Assembly: GCF_029784155.1 (NCBI RefSeq)
Contig: NC_073691.1
Coordinates: 119,970,226 to 120,034,225, forward strand
From: Uranotaenia lowii
Lineage: Eukaryota > Arthropoda > Insecta > Diptera > Culicidae
Length of the DNA stretch: 64,000 bases
Reading direction: 5' to 3'
In this document: piece by piece, positions 12,063-23,090 of the stretch
How positions within the stretch are numbered: the first letter of the stretch is position 1
How the letters are laid out: every line of letters begins with the position of its first letter
Notes under the pieces: generated by a model
Database searches by the model: none
What the model saw: the letters and a program-made list of their open reading frames with translations, nothing else
Told to the model about the DNA's origin: nothing
Made by a program: the position numbers and the translations under genes

Positions 12063-13718
12063 CCGTAAACTGGGGGAGCATTTGTCACTTTTTTAATTCA
12101 TTCTCGAATATTTTGCTTTTTGTTGCTTTTTTTGTAACACTAAAAAGTTTTAAAATACTTACTGAGATAAGGAGAATAAAGCATGATCATTGATAGCAGA
12201 ACTTTCAAACGATATTAGTGGCTATATTTAAATGTTTGTTACGAAATTAGATTTCATGTTTCGGGGAACTTTGATCATTACGTATTTCAACATCTTCAAA
12301 ATTATTGTTTTGATGTCAATTAGCACTGAAGGCTTAAAACAGCAATAACAGTAATTTTTTGTTTGGACTCAATTGAATTTTTCAACGTTCTTTCAAAAAC
12401 AAATGTACTCAAAAAATGAACCATGATGCTGCATACATTTAGGGGCAAACATTATCAATATTTTTTGACCTCAAAAACAAATGAAATTTTACCTTCATAC
12501 GATTATCTAGGTCCTCCCACTGTTCCTATGTTCTTTTTTATCCAAAATTAACCATTTTATAGGGTTTTTAGTAGTGATGTACCGAATATTCGGTCGGCCG
12601 AATATTTAAATATCAACAATAACAGAATTGTCATATTTTCAAATGATTTTTGATTATTTATGAAATATCCTAAAGTAATATCGACAGAGCTACACAATCA
12701 TCAAAAAGTTATGGTTCAGCAAAACATCTTAGAGGTATCTGTATACATTTTATTGTAGATCGTACAGGAGAATACTGACGAATATCGCTTTATACTTTGA
12801 TTATCGTTCTTTCCAAACTTTCTTGACATATCCAGGCTTGCTCATAAATCCAATAAAGAATTCGAGATAAGTTAAATCTGCTATGGATCAATAAAAACTT
12901 TCAAAAAATTAAAAACTTTCAAAAATCTTCTAAAATTTCCCGACCATGTGGATACGTTGTTTTTAACAACTATTTTGAAAAAATCTTACACAGATTCGAT
13001 CTTCATCGTTATCAAATAAGCACTTTCAAATTGCTTGACCGCTGTTTCGATATGTTTTGTCCCAGATTTCACAGGAACCCAATCTACTTGTTGATAAACG
13101 CCCTTGAAGTGAGTCATCTGATATCCTTCCTGTTTGAAAATAATCGACTGAAACACGAGGGGGATTAAAATGGAAGAAATAGAAGGAAATTGAAATAATC
13201 GCTTGTGTTTTTTTCATTAAAACACAATAGAATATTTGACCGAATATTCGTTTGGCCGAATAGTTGAAAAGAACAATATTCGGTATTCGACCGTTCGCCG
13301 AATACCACTATTCGATACATCTCTAGTTTTCAGCCATTTGTTCTAAACAGGCTTTCTCATAGAAAACGTCCATTTTTTTATATCGAAAAAGTGTTATAGA
13401 ATGACCATAAAATTAACTCGAAAACTAAACCATTACAAAGGGAAAAAAGTAAAACTTTTATGTAAAACAACCCATTTGCTTCTAAATGCTATCATTTTAT
13501 CAGGAAAGGTGTTTGTTTATGAGTCTTTCGTATAAACAAATATTTTCAAAAATCTCCTAATACAAACCAAATTTGGCCTATTTGTAACTAAATTTTTGGG
13601 CTTTCAAACGTAGAAAACAATTTTAAGATATTTCAACATCAGACTTAGTTAATGATGATCATCTGTAAAAACTTCATGTTGATCTAACCTCGGTGATCAA
13701 AATTCCCCCAGTTTACGG
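12063..13718. mobile_element. CCGTMAACTGGGG-type MITE interrupted by a hAT element
   Basis: The left end CCGTAAACTGGGGG follows TA at 12061-12062; the right end CCCCCAGTTTACGG is followed by CA, a probable mutated TA. The interior shares phrases with the elements at 50927 and 59545, for example GCTGCATACATTTAGGGG at about 12429. Without the hAT insertion at 12572-13325 it would be about 900 bp, like those relatives. Confidence 0.75.
12572..13325. mobile_element. 754-bp hAT-type MITE, nested
   Basis: The ends TAGTGATGTACCG and CGATACATCTCTA are inverted relatives, followed inside by CCGAATATTCGG-like repeats at both ends. The 8-bp flanks are GTTTTTAG (12564-12571) and GTTTTCAG (13326-13333), one mismatch. 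There is no transposase. It sits inside the TA-flanked MITE and is therefore the younger insertion. Confidence 0.85.
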
Positions 13719-13730
13719 CACTTCTTAATC

Positions 13731-14237
13731 CACTAGCTTAATCAAAATATAGCGACATAATTGAATTGCTAACGAAAAGTAAGTGGACTGATAAGAAATA
13801 AGAGAAATACCGTTTTTATGCCTAACAATGCTGATTATATTTTAGCTCAGAACTCTTATATACCCTTATTTTAGCCCTTCAATGTCTGAATAAATCTCTG
13901 ATGTGTTTAACTGTGAAAAAGACATTCTCAATATTTTTTTTAGTTTTCTAACCTTTTTTTTTAAATATTCTAAAGCGGCCCACCATACTCCCCAGACCAA
14001 GAGGATCCATTGAGCCTCCTGGTAATGGACGCTTTCTGTTCTCAGACATGCCTGACAGCAAAAAAGTATTATCAAAAACAACTAAACGCGAGCAAAATTT
14101 ACTCGTGCTGAGAAATTTAAAAATATTTACATTATGCGGGGAAATAATATAAACCAAATTTAGACATGAATCTCAGTGGAAAAAGATTTCCTTTAAAAGA
14201 TCCACAAAAATTAAACAAAAAATTATTTAACTAATTG
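13731..14237. other. Non-coding; decayed hAT end and unassigned open stretch
   Basis: Bases 13738-13840 resemble the right part of the hAT-type element at 52455-52997 (TAGCGACAnAATTGAATnGCTA and following), as a decayed fragment. A 58-codon stretch on the plus strand at about 13975-14150 has no recognisable motif. Confidence 0.35.
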
Positions 14238-14608
14238 TTTGAGCTAGCGGACTGTATTTTTGGATTGATGAATTGAAGGACGACACAACACTTCACTTAA
14301 AGGTTTTCTCTTTATTTTCATCTCTTAGATTTACATTATTTTACTTAAGAAAGATATCATTACTTGGAAGGTTAACTTTACGATTACAGACGATATAATA
14401 CGCGCGATCCTTGAATGGAACTGACTGGCATCGCAACGCAAAGCTCTTTTTAATAAGCTTATCGAATGTTCTGGAATATTCTTGGTCAGCTAGCTAGTAC
14501 ACAAGAAGGAAGGTTCTGGAACCTTCTAAGAGAATAATTGAATCAGCACGTGGGTTATACAACGATGGAAAATTCTAAAATGTTCTTTTGGGAAGCCTTC
14601 TACACATT
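14238..14608 (-). repeat. possible solo LTR with heat-shock-element-like motifs
   Basis: Read on the minus strand, the block begins TGTAGAAGG and ends CTCAAACA, so it has TG...CA ends. It contains an AATAAA signal near the complement of 14310. The region 14465-14605 holds several nGAAnnTTCn-type arrays, such as GGTTCTGGAACCTTCT. No 5-bp target duplication was found (CTAAT against CATTC), and no retroviral-type gene adjoins it, so the LTR call is tentative. Regulatory-repeat DNA of another origin is the alternative. Confidence 0.3.
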
Positions 14609-16573
14609 CTTTAAGATGATGGTAATTGGCTTGAACACTAATGCTTTGCAAAAAAATATAATAAGGTTTTACTACAAAATTCAAATTATCAGATTAAAAA
14701 TAGAATTAATGATTTAAAAAAAAAGTGGCAAGGTGATGTGGTTAAAGACTAGAATTTATTGAGGTGACAAATGAGTTGAATAAGTATCAATGTAGAGTGG
14801 GTGAAAATGTATGAAACATGGTTTTCTAGTGCTCATGGTTGTAAAATATACGGTTCGAATGATCTTGACGAGACAAAAACAAGTCACTATGGGGTCCGCA
14901 AAATCTATCGTGGAGAAAAAAGTTCTGCAACAAAAAAGACGATTTCAGTAAAGAATCAGTACACAGCAAACAATTAAAACCATTAGCGTATTAGCGTGTA
15001 GCTAGTTGAACAATTTTGGCTTTCTTACCCTTGAAATAATGCAACATCTGCGATTCGCGACTTTTTTCTCCCACGGAAAATTTTCTTGATCTGACGTTCT
15101 TATTTTTATGGAACAAATCAATTCCATGAAGATTAAAAAAAACTGTGATTTGCTACATTTTTAAATAAAAAATACGAAATTATCCCATGCTTTATAAGCT
15201 TGAAACGCCCTTTATTGTTACCATATTGCATCCTTTAGTTGCAGTGCTGCTTATTTTGTTTCCAAATTTTCCGTAGGCAATCGCAACGCCCAATCAGAAA
15301 TCACGTAGTTATTTAACAACATTATAATGACACGTAACCATTCCACTGCATCCTTGGCTTTAGGTTCAGCAAAGCCATCGGATTGTGTAGCATAATACGG
15401 CTCTAATGAACCACATTACGACTGGATTTTTCGATCCAAATCCTTCGCCGGTGACTGTTCGGTGATTGTGATTACCGCCAATCGGAAGCCTGCTGAATCA
15501 CGCTCAAATTTGTGACGCTTCTCGTTTTAGAAGGCCTGCTTAAAGTTCCTGCTCATATTCGTGACCACATTCGTCGGACTGGTTCCAGGTCAGTTGACCG
15601 GTAGTTTTGGGTAGGTACCAGGAAATCACCTGCGAAGAAATTGCCTGGCTATGGCTCAATCAGCTCCAGTGAACCATCAATTCCGACGACGATGACGACG
15701 ACGCACAGAATATAATAATAATGATATCCTCCGTCAGCTGGCTAACACTGAATGGTTGGCCGTTCCTCGAACATACCTGGTGGACAAATCGGCGGTGGCG
15801 TTTCCTGGCCAGAATCCAGGAAGTCAACCATTCTATGCCTCCAACGCACCACTTGGCACGGCTTAATCGCTCATTTTGCTTAATTTAGATAGTAATTGCC
15901 ATAACGGACGGCACACGGACATGATATATGGAGCCAACTGGTGTGGTTCCTCCAACGCAAAGCCTTTTCCGTGGTGACTACATTAGGAGCCAACTTGCGG
16001 TCGGTAGGAAGCGGAAGGGACAATTAAACCACTCCAGCAAATTTATCAGAACAGCTGGTACGGAATGTATGTGATTAAGCCGCCCAGGTAAAGACTTCAT
16101 TGCCAAGTTAATGGGAAATGAAACTAGGCCTATGATTAGTTTCAGACTTGCTACATAACTGCGTACACTTATGAGCGAAACGTGCCTTGCCCAAACAAAA
16201 CATATTGCAACTTGGAGGTACTTTTACTCAATAGGTTGTTCGAAACAAAATATTAAATAGGTCATTGTAATAGCAATTTGTTGAACAGAAACAAAAATTA
16301 AAAATTATTAATCAATTCGCTAGATTACATTGGAAACAATTTTTTTTTCGAACTATTTGGAACCTTTTTCGAAGCGTTCATTGAAATGAACTTGAATCAA
16401 ACATATAATTTTTTTTAAATCAATTTTTCGTCGAGAATTTCTTGATTTCTTTATTTTTATAATCAGTCAATCTATTTTGTCAACAAAATTTGTATCATTT
16501 TATTCAATTAATTCCGGTAAAAACAAAATCTTTATTTTCATGTAGATTTTCCGCATTAATATTTGCATTTCAG
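14609..16573. other. Non-coding; GC-balanced unique island at 15230-16090
   Basis: No gene is supported. The island at 15230-16090 is less AT-rich than its flanks and shows no transposon ends. It would lie in the long intron of the proposed gene and might be regulatory, but only conservation data could show that. The last 25 bases form a splice acceptor (ATTTGCATTTCAG) at 16573. Confidence 0.35.
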
Positions 16574-16822
16574 ATTACCGATTACACAGATTTTAATTCT
16601 GAATGCAAATTCGAAAGAAATCAAAGGTCTTGCCTTGACTTCGAACGCAGTTATATTACCAACGATGGCTTAACTTCGATCGCCCCCAAATGCTTTCTAT
16701 TTAACATGGAAAAAGTTAGAGCAAGCTTTGAAGAATTCTTAGGACTAGGCCAGCCGGCGGAAGGAAGTTTTGAGGCGAACATCGTGAATGATTACACACA
16801 TCGAGAGGAGATGTTGGACTAA
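16574..16822 (+). CDS. possible terminal coding exon, unknown protein
   Basis: A pyrimidine-rich acceptor ending CAG at 16573 opens 82 codons in phase 0, starting ITDYTDFNSECKFER and ending HREEMLD before a TAA at 16820-16822. Composition is balanced and protein-like, with no runs and three Cys residues in the first half (NSEC, RSCLDF, PKCFLF), unlike the surrounding AT-rich DNA. I do not recognise the family. Phase agrees with the candidate exon at 5052-5090, giving a protein of about 95 residues. I saw no strong donor inside this exon that would connect it with the exons at 19189 and 19339. Without transcripts, an unrelated or decayed exon remains possible. Confidence 0.5.
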   Translation: MTDYTDFNSECKFERNQRSCLDFERSYITNDGLTSIAPKCFLFNMEKVRASFEEFLGLGQPAEGSFEANIVNDYTHREEMLD

Positions 16823-18194
16823 CATTTGGTGTTTGTGTCGTTTGATTGCGAACGTTATTGTCAACTAACAACGCATAAGCCTTGTGATCGCTAATAGAAA
16901 AAAAATCAAGGTGGCTTGTGGCTTCAAACGGTTTATTGCGAAAATCGTGGCTCCAGAGAGTAATTGAAGCTGGCAGAAAAAGTTGCTTTTCATCAGCTTT
17001 CTCATAGTCAATTCACTGCAGCAGCAGCAGCATAACAAGAACTATTTCATGCGAATCTGAAGATATTGGATTAAAATTTCTTACATTTCTAAACATGGCT
17101 CCAGAGCCTTCTTTTTTTTCTTTTTGATAGGAAGGGGTTTAAGGTCATTCTTACTCGAGAAATTCTTCCAATTCTTCAAACTTGGATCGATTTTGGATTG
17201 ATCTTTGCTAGATCGATCTTATGGACTCAAATTTTAGATTTTTTGGATGCATTCTTCTGCCTTACAAAAATCGATTATATCGGCTTATTTTCGATCTTTC
17301 GATTTTATTGAAGTTATTTTCAACATATATTTCGAAGATTTTGAGATTCAGTTTCAAAAAGAATTTTAATATCTGCACCATCCGAAATACTGCTTTTCCT
17401 TATTGGTGCTACCATGTCTCTAATATAATCGAGACAGAATTGACAGATTGTCCGGTTTTACCCGGACTTAACCGGATATTTGACACTAAACTTGGAAAAA
17501 AAAGTCCGGTCCGGCTCGATAGCACGGATTTCGTATAGAAATGCCCGGATTTTTTCCAAAGAACTCAACAAGTGTTTATGTTTTTTTTGCCTCCAAAAAA
17601 ATTTTTTTTTTTCAAGATACTATACGGTTTTATGGATTAAACTAATATTATTTAAAACTGCTGATGCATTTGAATAAAAAATTGCATTAAATGATTTTCT
17701 TCTTGATTTTTGTTAAGTAATTCTCGTGTTTTGGTCAAATTTTGACGGATATTTCTCGGACATTGTTTTTACATTGGGTGTTCAAAATTTTGAAATCAAA
17801 TGACGGGATTTTGCCAGGTTACTCTATACTTTTAAGGAAAACCTGAACTGTTATCGAATGCTCAAGTAATCTAATGTTGCATAGAATGATTACTTGAAAG
17901 CTAACTCAGACTTGAATAACATCTGTACCGTTTCATTCAGCTTAAGATTTAAGTTCATATAGAAACTTGAAAAATTTACAGTCGGTAAAAGGCTGTTCAG
18001 CTTTTAAACGAAACCACAACAAAAATTTATTCTATTAAAATATAGAGTTCATTTTATGTTTTCTTTCGAACTATTAACTACAATCCTTAAAGTAATGATT
18101 AAGTATTGCCTCTACTCTTGACGAAAATTATACTTGAAAAAATTTAGACGCTTCAAGAATTGAACTTGAGCCTTCCAAGTGATAGCTTCTAAAT
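16823..18194. other. Non-coding after the exon; decayed repeat near 17440
   Basis: A short CAG triplet run lies at 17020-17031. Bases 17440-17550 (TTGTCCGGTTTTACCCGGAC and following) belong to the same repeat family as 6311-6705. Nothing else was recognised. Confidence 0.35.
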
Positions 18195-18318
18195 CAGTGG
18201 TTTTCAAACTTTTTTCATTCACCGCCCCCTTCTGCAAAATTTTCGAGCTCAACGCCCCCCTAGGCAAATTTTCAGAAATTTAAAAAAAAAATAATCTGGA
18301 TCGTTAAAAACCATTAGC

Positions 18319-18748
18319 CAGTGTTCGGCATTAAAGCGCTAATCGCTAATTTGTCTGCTCCGTTTTTGTTAGATAACTATCGTTTTCATTTATTTTTTCA
18401 CCAAACTTTTATACTAGCAGATAGAGAAACGTCACCACAAGTAATCAGTCAAGGAAGAATGCTGATACATGCTTTTTCCTAGTGTCTGGCGTTAAATCGC
18501 TAATCGCTAATTAGTCCGCTACTTTTTTGTTGGCAATTTTATTTTCATACGGAATTTCTGTTGAAAACACGGAGAAACAAACTCCACATGGTGTAATTAT
18601 TCAAGCAGGAATGTTGATAAATGTTATTTTCTATAAAGTGATCAAGTTTTTTGAGCCGTAAGTTCCCCAAAAATAAAGTTAAAAAATAAACATACAAACA
18701 AAAATTTAGCAGACTAACTAGCGAATAGCGTTGTAATGCCGACCTCTG
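18319..18748. mobile_element. 430-bp hAT-type MITE, nested
   Basis: The ends CAGTGTTCGGCATTAAAGCGC and its inverted relative (ending TGCCGACCTCTG) are flanked by a perfect 8-bp duplication, CCATTAGC, at 18311-18318 and 18749-18756. The end motif recurs internally near 18483, so the element looks dimeric. It is related to the element at 52455-52997. Confidence 0.85.
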
Positions 18749-19188
18749 CCATTAGCTTTTGGCTTTGTGTTCTTGTAAGACTAAACTAGTATTTTTCTTG
18801 ATACCTGAATTTCAGTCCTGTTCAAAATTTTGCAGCAGAAATAAAATCCTTCATATATTTTTTCCAATAAATCTATTACTTTATCACAGATGATGCCTTT
18901 TTACACAGATTATTTCGAAGTTTTTTTTGCAGATTTTTTGAGACAATAGGTTTTAAAGATTATCATGAATTGCTATATAAAATTTATCTTTTGAAGTATA
19001 AATTACAAAACAACCCGAATAGCCAGAACCATGGTATTACATTCATGTTCCAATGAATTCTAATGTGACCATGTACTTCACAGTTTAAACAACATCCGAG
19101 CGTTAATATTTATAGCAAATTATAACAATTCATATTTTTCGTGTAGGTTGACAATCTGACCGTACGACACGTGTTTTTTTTTTCGCAG

Positions 19189-19273
19189 GAGAATTTTTCA
19201 ATCGGCAGCAGGACTTTTGTTCTAAGAATAGTGCTCTAATCGGAGGATTGAAAGGTGTTCGAGTTTCGAAACG
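19189..19273 (+). CDS. internal coding exon inside a hAT element
   Basis: The exon follows a long polypyrimidine tract ending CGCAG and stops at a strong donor, ACG|GTGAGT. Frame 3 is open throughout and reads EFFNRQQDFCSKNSAL, continuing to VRVSKR across the junction. The other two frames contain stops. It enters in phase 1 and leaves in phase 2. The 65-bp intron that follows is typical in size for dipteran genes, and the frame continues perfectly into the next exon. The protein is not recognised. No convincing upstream exon lies within the hAT element, so the 5' part is missing or spliced in from outside. Confidence 0.55.
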
Positions 19274-19338
19274 GTGAGTTTTTAAAAGTCTACGTAAGTG
19301 AGGATCATTCTAAATAAAAATTTTGTTTTCAATTATAG

Positions 19339-19480
19339 GGATAAAAGAACACAAATTGCTCGTCTCGAACTGGGAAAAAATGCCACCGGACCGGAAGCAC
19401 CAAGTGGCCAAAAAGGAGCCAGCCTCCCAGCGAAGGATCCTCATCAGAAGGGGTACGTGGTGATGCCGTTGAGTGAATAA
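19339..19480 (+). CDS. terminal coding exon inside a hAT element
   Basis: After the acceptor TTCAATTATAG, the frame carried over from the exon at 19189 stays open for 46 codons. It reads DKRTQIARLELGKNATG and ends GYVVMPLSE before TAA at 19478-19480; an AATAAA signal follows about 45 bases later. The joined piece is 74 residues, rich in basic and small residues, and resembles no family I know. Two exons, a short intron, one continuous frame and a poly(A) signal argue for a real gene end. Their location between hAT ends with a perfect target duplication suggests capture of a host-gene fragment by the transposon. Confidence 0.55.
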
Positions 19481-20406
19481 TTAAAGTGAAAAAATATGTG
19501 AAATTATGTGTTTTTTTGTTAATTGAAAAATAAATCAAGTTATTTGCAATACATAAAAATAAGATTTTTCATTGTACAAATCATATGTACGAGCGAAAAA
19601 ATCCCACCATTTACAAACCCTGAACAAGAATTTTTATTTCACCGGGCAAACAATGGAAATCAATGGATTTTCATGGTTTTACCATGAAAAAATGGAAGCT
19701 GTTATCACCATGAACTTTATAGTTTTGAGCTTTCTAATGTATGGGAAATCGCCATTTTTTTCATGGTCACGCTGCATAACAATTCCCCTTTTTCATTGTT
19801 ATTTTCGTCAAAACTATGAAATGTATGGTCGAAAAATATGAATTTCAATGTGCATTCACGGTATCGAGGAAGATAATAATTATAGTGAAAACCGTATAAT
19901 TTATGGTTTGTGAATATGGAATTCGTGGTTTTTTCACCATATTTTTCTATTCGGGAAGATCAACATATACAGCGTACTCAAAATCTGGGACAATTTAAAA
20001 AAAAATGACAGCAAAAATTTATTTGCAGCTTTATGCAATTGTAGATATTTAAATCTTGAACCTGATGTTTAGTTCTGTAACGTAGTTTTATTCTTTTGCA
20101 TCGAACTTATTCGTTATTATTTCTAATCTACGTTGTGTCGTGGTTTGTGAAAATATGAAGTACGACCTCACCGCCCTCCTGAGCCCTTTTAACGCCCCCC
20201 AAATTTCAAAATTGAGCTCACCGCCCCCCTGGAAGTTCTCATCGCCCCCAAGGGGGCGGTAGGGACCACTTTGAAAACCACTGTTCTAAATGAACACGCT
20301 AGCTTTGTTCCATGATATGTGGCTAAATTGATGGTATTAAAAAACCAGCATAAATAAAAATCTGTAGCCTTTTTTTACTTAGCATTTCTCCAAGAGAAAA
20401 CGAACA

Positions 20407-20640
20407 CAAACATATACAGGATCTCAATGAAACAAGATGTTTCCTTGAAGAGATTCCTTTTTTCTTAACACTAAGCGTTCATCTATCGAGGACTTCGAGG
20501 GTATGATAGCTAGCATCTCCCAAATGCTAAAACCACCAACCCACCGAAAGTGTACTATGTATGCCGTGACCGAGAGTCGATCTCATACCCCCTGGCTTAC
20601 AAGACATGAAGGCTGTCCTCTATGCCACGGGCGGGCGGCG
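20407..20640 (-). repeat. tRNA-derived SINE, family 2, copy 1
   Basis: On the minus strand it starts with a tRNA-like head (A-box-like GTGGCATAGAGGAC, B-box-like GAGATCGACTC). A body containing TTTTAGCATTTGGGAGATGCTAG follows, then a tail with ATCTCTTCAAGGAAAC. The copy at 44590-44800 shares head, body and tail. The tRNA head is too diverged to be a functional gene. Confidence 0.7.
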
Positions 20641-20842
20641 GCTAGAACTGACTCAAAATGGTTTAATTGTTTTAATCAATAAAGTTACAATATTTATACT
20701 GATGACTCTTATATAACGCGCACATAATTTAAAAGTATGTCGTATGGAAAAATGCATATGTTTATGCTGTTTTTCATATGTTATAATGATTCAACCAAAG
20801 TCATGGAAAGTTGAACATTTTGCTGTTGAGTTTGAAAACATA

Positions 20843-21746
20843 CATTGCCGGCCAAAAGTTTGGGATCAACCCTTCTTTAAGGGTTGAATGTTCTTTAACA
20901 TTAAAATTTTAATTGGTCAAATCTCAGCCATCTTATTACATATTGAAATTCTTTTGGTCTCATTCAAAAGATCGTGAGCAAAACCTTCTTCTTATGTATT
21001 TGACAAAATGTTAATATTGAGTATATTGACTTCAATTTAGCTTAAAGTTCGGACATTTGTCAAAAACGGAACTTAAATTCAAATCCGATTATCTCAGGGG
21101 GGGGGGGGGGGGGGGGGGGGTGAATCAATTTTCAAAATTTGAGTTTCATTCAAATCCTTTTTTTAAGATTATAATAAAAAATGTGTTTAATTTTGTGCGG
21201 AAAATTTGCAACGGACCTAAAATGTATAAAAAATGATGAAACTTTAGATTAAGTTCTTCAAAAATATGCCAACCAAATTTCTATAAAGCAAGTTCTACTC
21301 ATTAGCTTCTAAATCAGCTTACCAGATAAAAAATATGTTGTTTGATAACAGAGATACGCGTGAAATAAAAATACATGCTTTAGAAGACTGATACCAAACT
21401 TCTGGCCGTTACACCATACTACGGGGTGATCCCAAACTTTTGGACGATGACTTAAGTAGAATTTTTATATATTTTAAGTACATTGCAAATTTTTCGCACA
21501 AAATTAAACGAATGTATTTTAATAAGTATGAAAAAAAGGATTCAAATGCAACTTGAGTTATGAAATTTGGTTCACCCCACCATGAGATGATCGGATTTGA
21601 ATTCTTAGTTCGGTTTTTGAAACATGTCCCAACTTTTAACTTAATTTTAGTCCTATAAACTCTACATTAAGATTTTGTCAAACACATACGAAGAAGGTTT
21701 TGCTCATGTTTTTGAGGGGGTGATCCCAAACTTTTGGCCGGCAGTG
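20843..21746. mobile_element. Tc1-like foldback element, 904 bp
   Basis: The ends CATTGCCGGCCAAAAGTTTG and CAAACTTTTGGCCGGCAGTG are flanked by TA on both sides (20841-20842 and 21747-21748). The inversion continues for about 300 bp per arm, so most of the element is stem. There is no transposase. A further GGTGATCCCAAACTTTTGG motif lies inside at about 21425. The left arm carries the G run at 21097. Confidence 0.85.
21097..21120 (+). repeat. poly-G run of 24 bases
   Basis: Twenty-four consecutive G residues lie at a place where the opposite arm of the foldback element has only a short mixed C run (CACCCCACC near 21573). It may be slippage expansion or partly an assembly artefact. Confidence 0.9.
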
Positions 21747-21748
21747 TA

Positions 21749-22923
21749 TATTATCAATGCTCATTTCGTACCAACATTTTAAATGTATGAGCTTTCCTGT
21801 CGTTATTCACTGTTTATTTCAGTATAAAGCAGCCCTCATGAAGTACGTCTCGTAGAGATCGATCCTTTTGCTTAGATTTTTAAAGTGGATCGATCTTCGA
21901 ACCATTCAGCTGAATCGATCTTGGGAATCGAACTTTTTTTTAATATCTTCATAGTACAGGTTTTTTTATGAAATTTATCTGAAATTTTATCACCTCTTCT
22001 CGGCCAGCATTCAACGCATCTACAAAAAAAAATTAAAAAAATACATAATCCGCCTCCACTGTATTTTCAAAACTGGTTGGGTGGCAAAATTGGGGTTGCA
22101 TTAACAGACTGCAATAACAATAGAATTATTAAAAAAAATTAAACTTAAAATTTTTACAAAATATTACTGTTATTTATTGTCTTCATTTTGAAAATCTGTG
22201 TTCTATAAAAAGCAATAACATTTTTGTTGGTTAGATCATAGATAGATGAAAAAGCTATAACCATCTTACCTTTTTTCGCAAATATGGAAAATTAAAGGAA
22301 AATAATGTGAAAGCTGTTTTTACATTGGGACAGTCGAGAACTGCACATCGTCTCCCCTTTCTTGCAAAATATTATATTTTTTCGCAACCATCATTTGTTT
22401 TGATTCACCTAACGTCGTTTCTACTTTCTTTATCAATGGTGCGGTTACTGTGATATATTGTGTTTTCTTTTATGTGAAATTTTTTGTCTCAGGATACTTT
22501 GGTCATTATCGTTAATATTCCTTCATTTAGTAAGGACTCTGCTCACATGATGGCGCGCATGGCGTGTCTTCAATTTTTTTGAGGTATTTATTTGCTTGAA
22601 TGCTAATAACTCGGAGTGCCATTCTTCAAACACTATCAGTACATTCAATTTCAGTCTATTCTTGAAGTACATGAGGCAAAACAGTTTTTTTTCTCGAACA
22701 AGAAAAGGCATTGGAGTATATTTTTATTACCAAAATTAGCCATTTTTAACCAAACTTTGCTTTTTAACACATTTTATGAGTTACACTGACTTCTAATATA
22801 AACATTCATAATTGAATAAGTTAAATTGCGTTTGAATCATTAACGTGTCATAGTATTTTTTCTGGTTGGAAAACTTAAACAGAGTTTGCGAGGATAGGAA
22901 GATTAGAAAGTTACCTAGCCATA
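21749..22923. other. AT-rich non-coding
   Basis: GATCGATC-type motifs recur around 21855-21930. No gene or paired transposon ends were recognised. Confidence 0.4.
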
Positions 22924-23007
22924 AAGGGGATACGGTCAAAATTTGGTCAATATCAACTTGACGTATTTCTTTCAATTTTGCATTTATAAACCTGAAAACC
23001 CCTCATT

Positions 23008-23011
<4 letters not shown>

Positions 23012-23087
<76 letters not shown>
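23012..23087 (+). repeat. (GT)n microsatellite, about 38 units
   Basis: An uninterrupted GT array follows the mariner 5' region and is joined directly to the T run (23087-23098) that is the poly(A) tail of the minus-strand retrotransposon. Confidence 0.95.

Positions 23088-23090
<3 letters not shown>

Larger units (their letters stand above)
18195..20283. mobile_element. hAT-type element of 2089 bp carrying spliced exons
   Basis: The inverted ends are CAGTGGTTTTCAAAC and GTTTGAAAACCACTG, followed inside at both ends by ACCGCCCCC-type repeats. They are flanked by a perfect 8-bp duplication, TTCTAAAT, at 18187-18194 and 20284-20291. There is no transposase. The interior holds a nested hAT element (18319-18748), two exons with canonical splice sites (19189-19273 and 19339-19480), and an AATAAA at about 19528. 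Confidence 0.85.

Noticed and set aside
14238..14608. Confident solo LTR
   Set aside because: The flanking five bases do not match, and no primer-binding site or polypurine tract was found, so it was kept at low confidence.
16574..19480. Joining the 82-codon exon to the exons at 19189 and 19339
   Set aside because: It needs a phase-1 donor inside the 82-codon exon; the only candidates (for example GGAA|GTTTTG) are poor, and the exon has its own stop.
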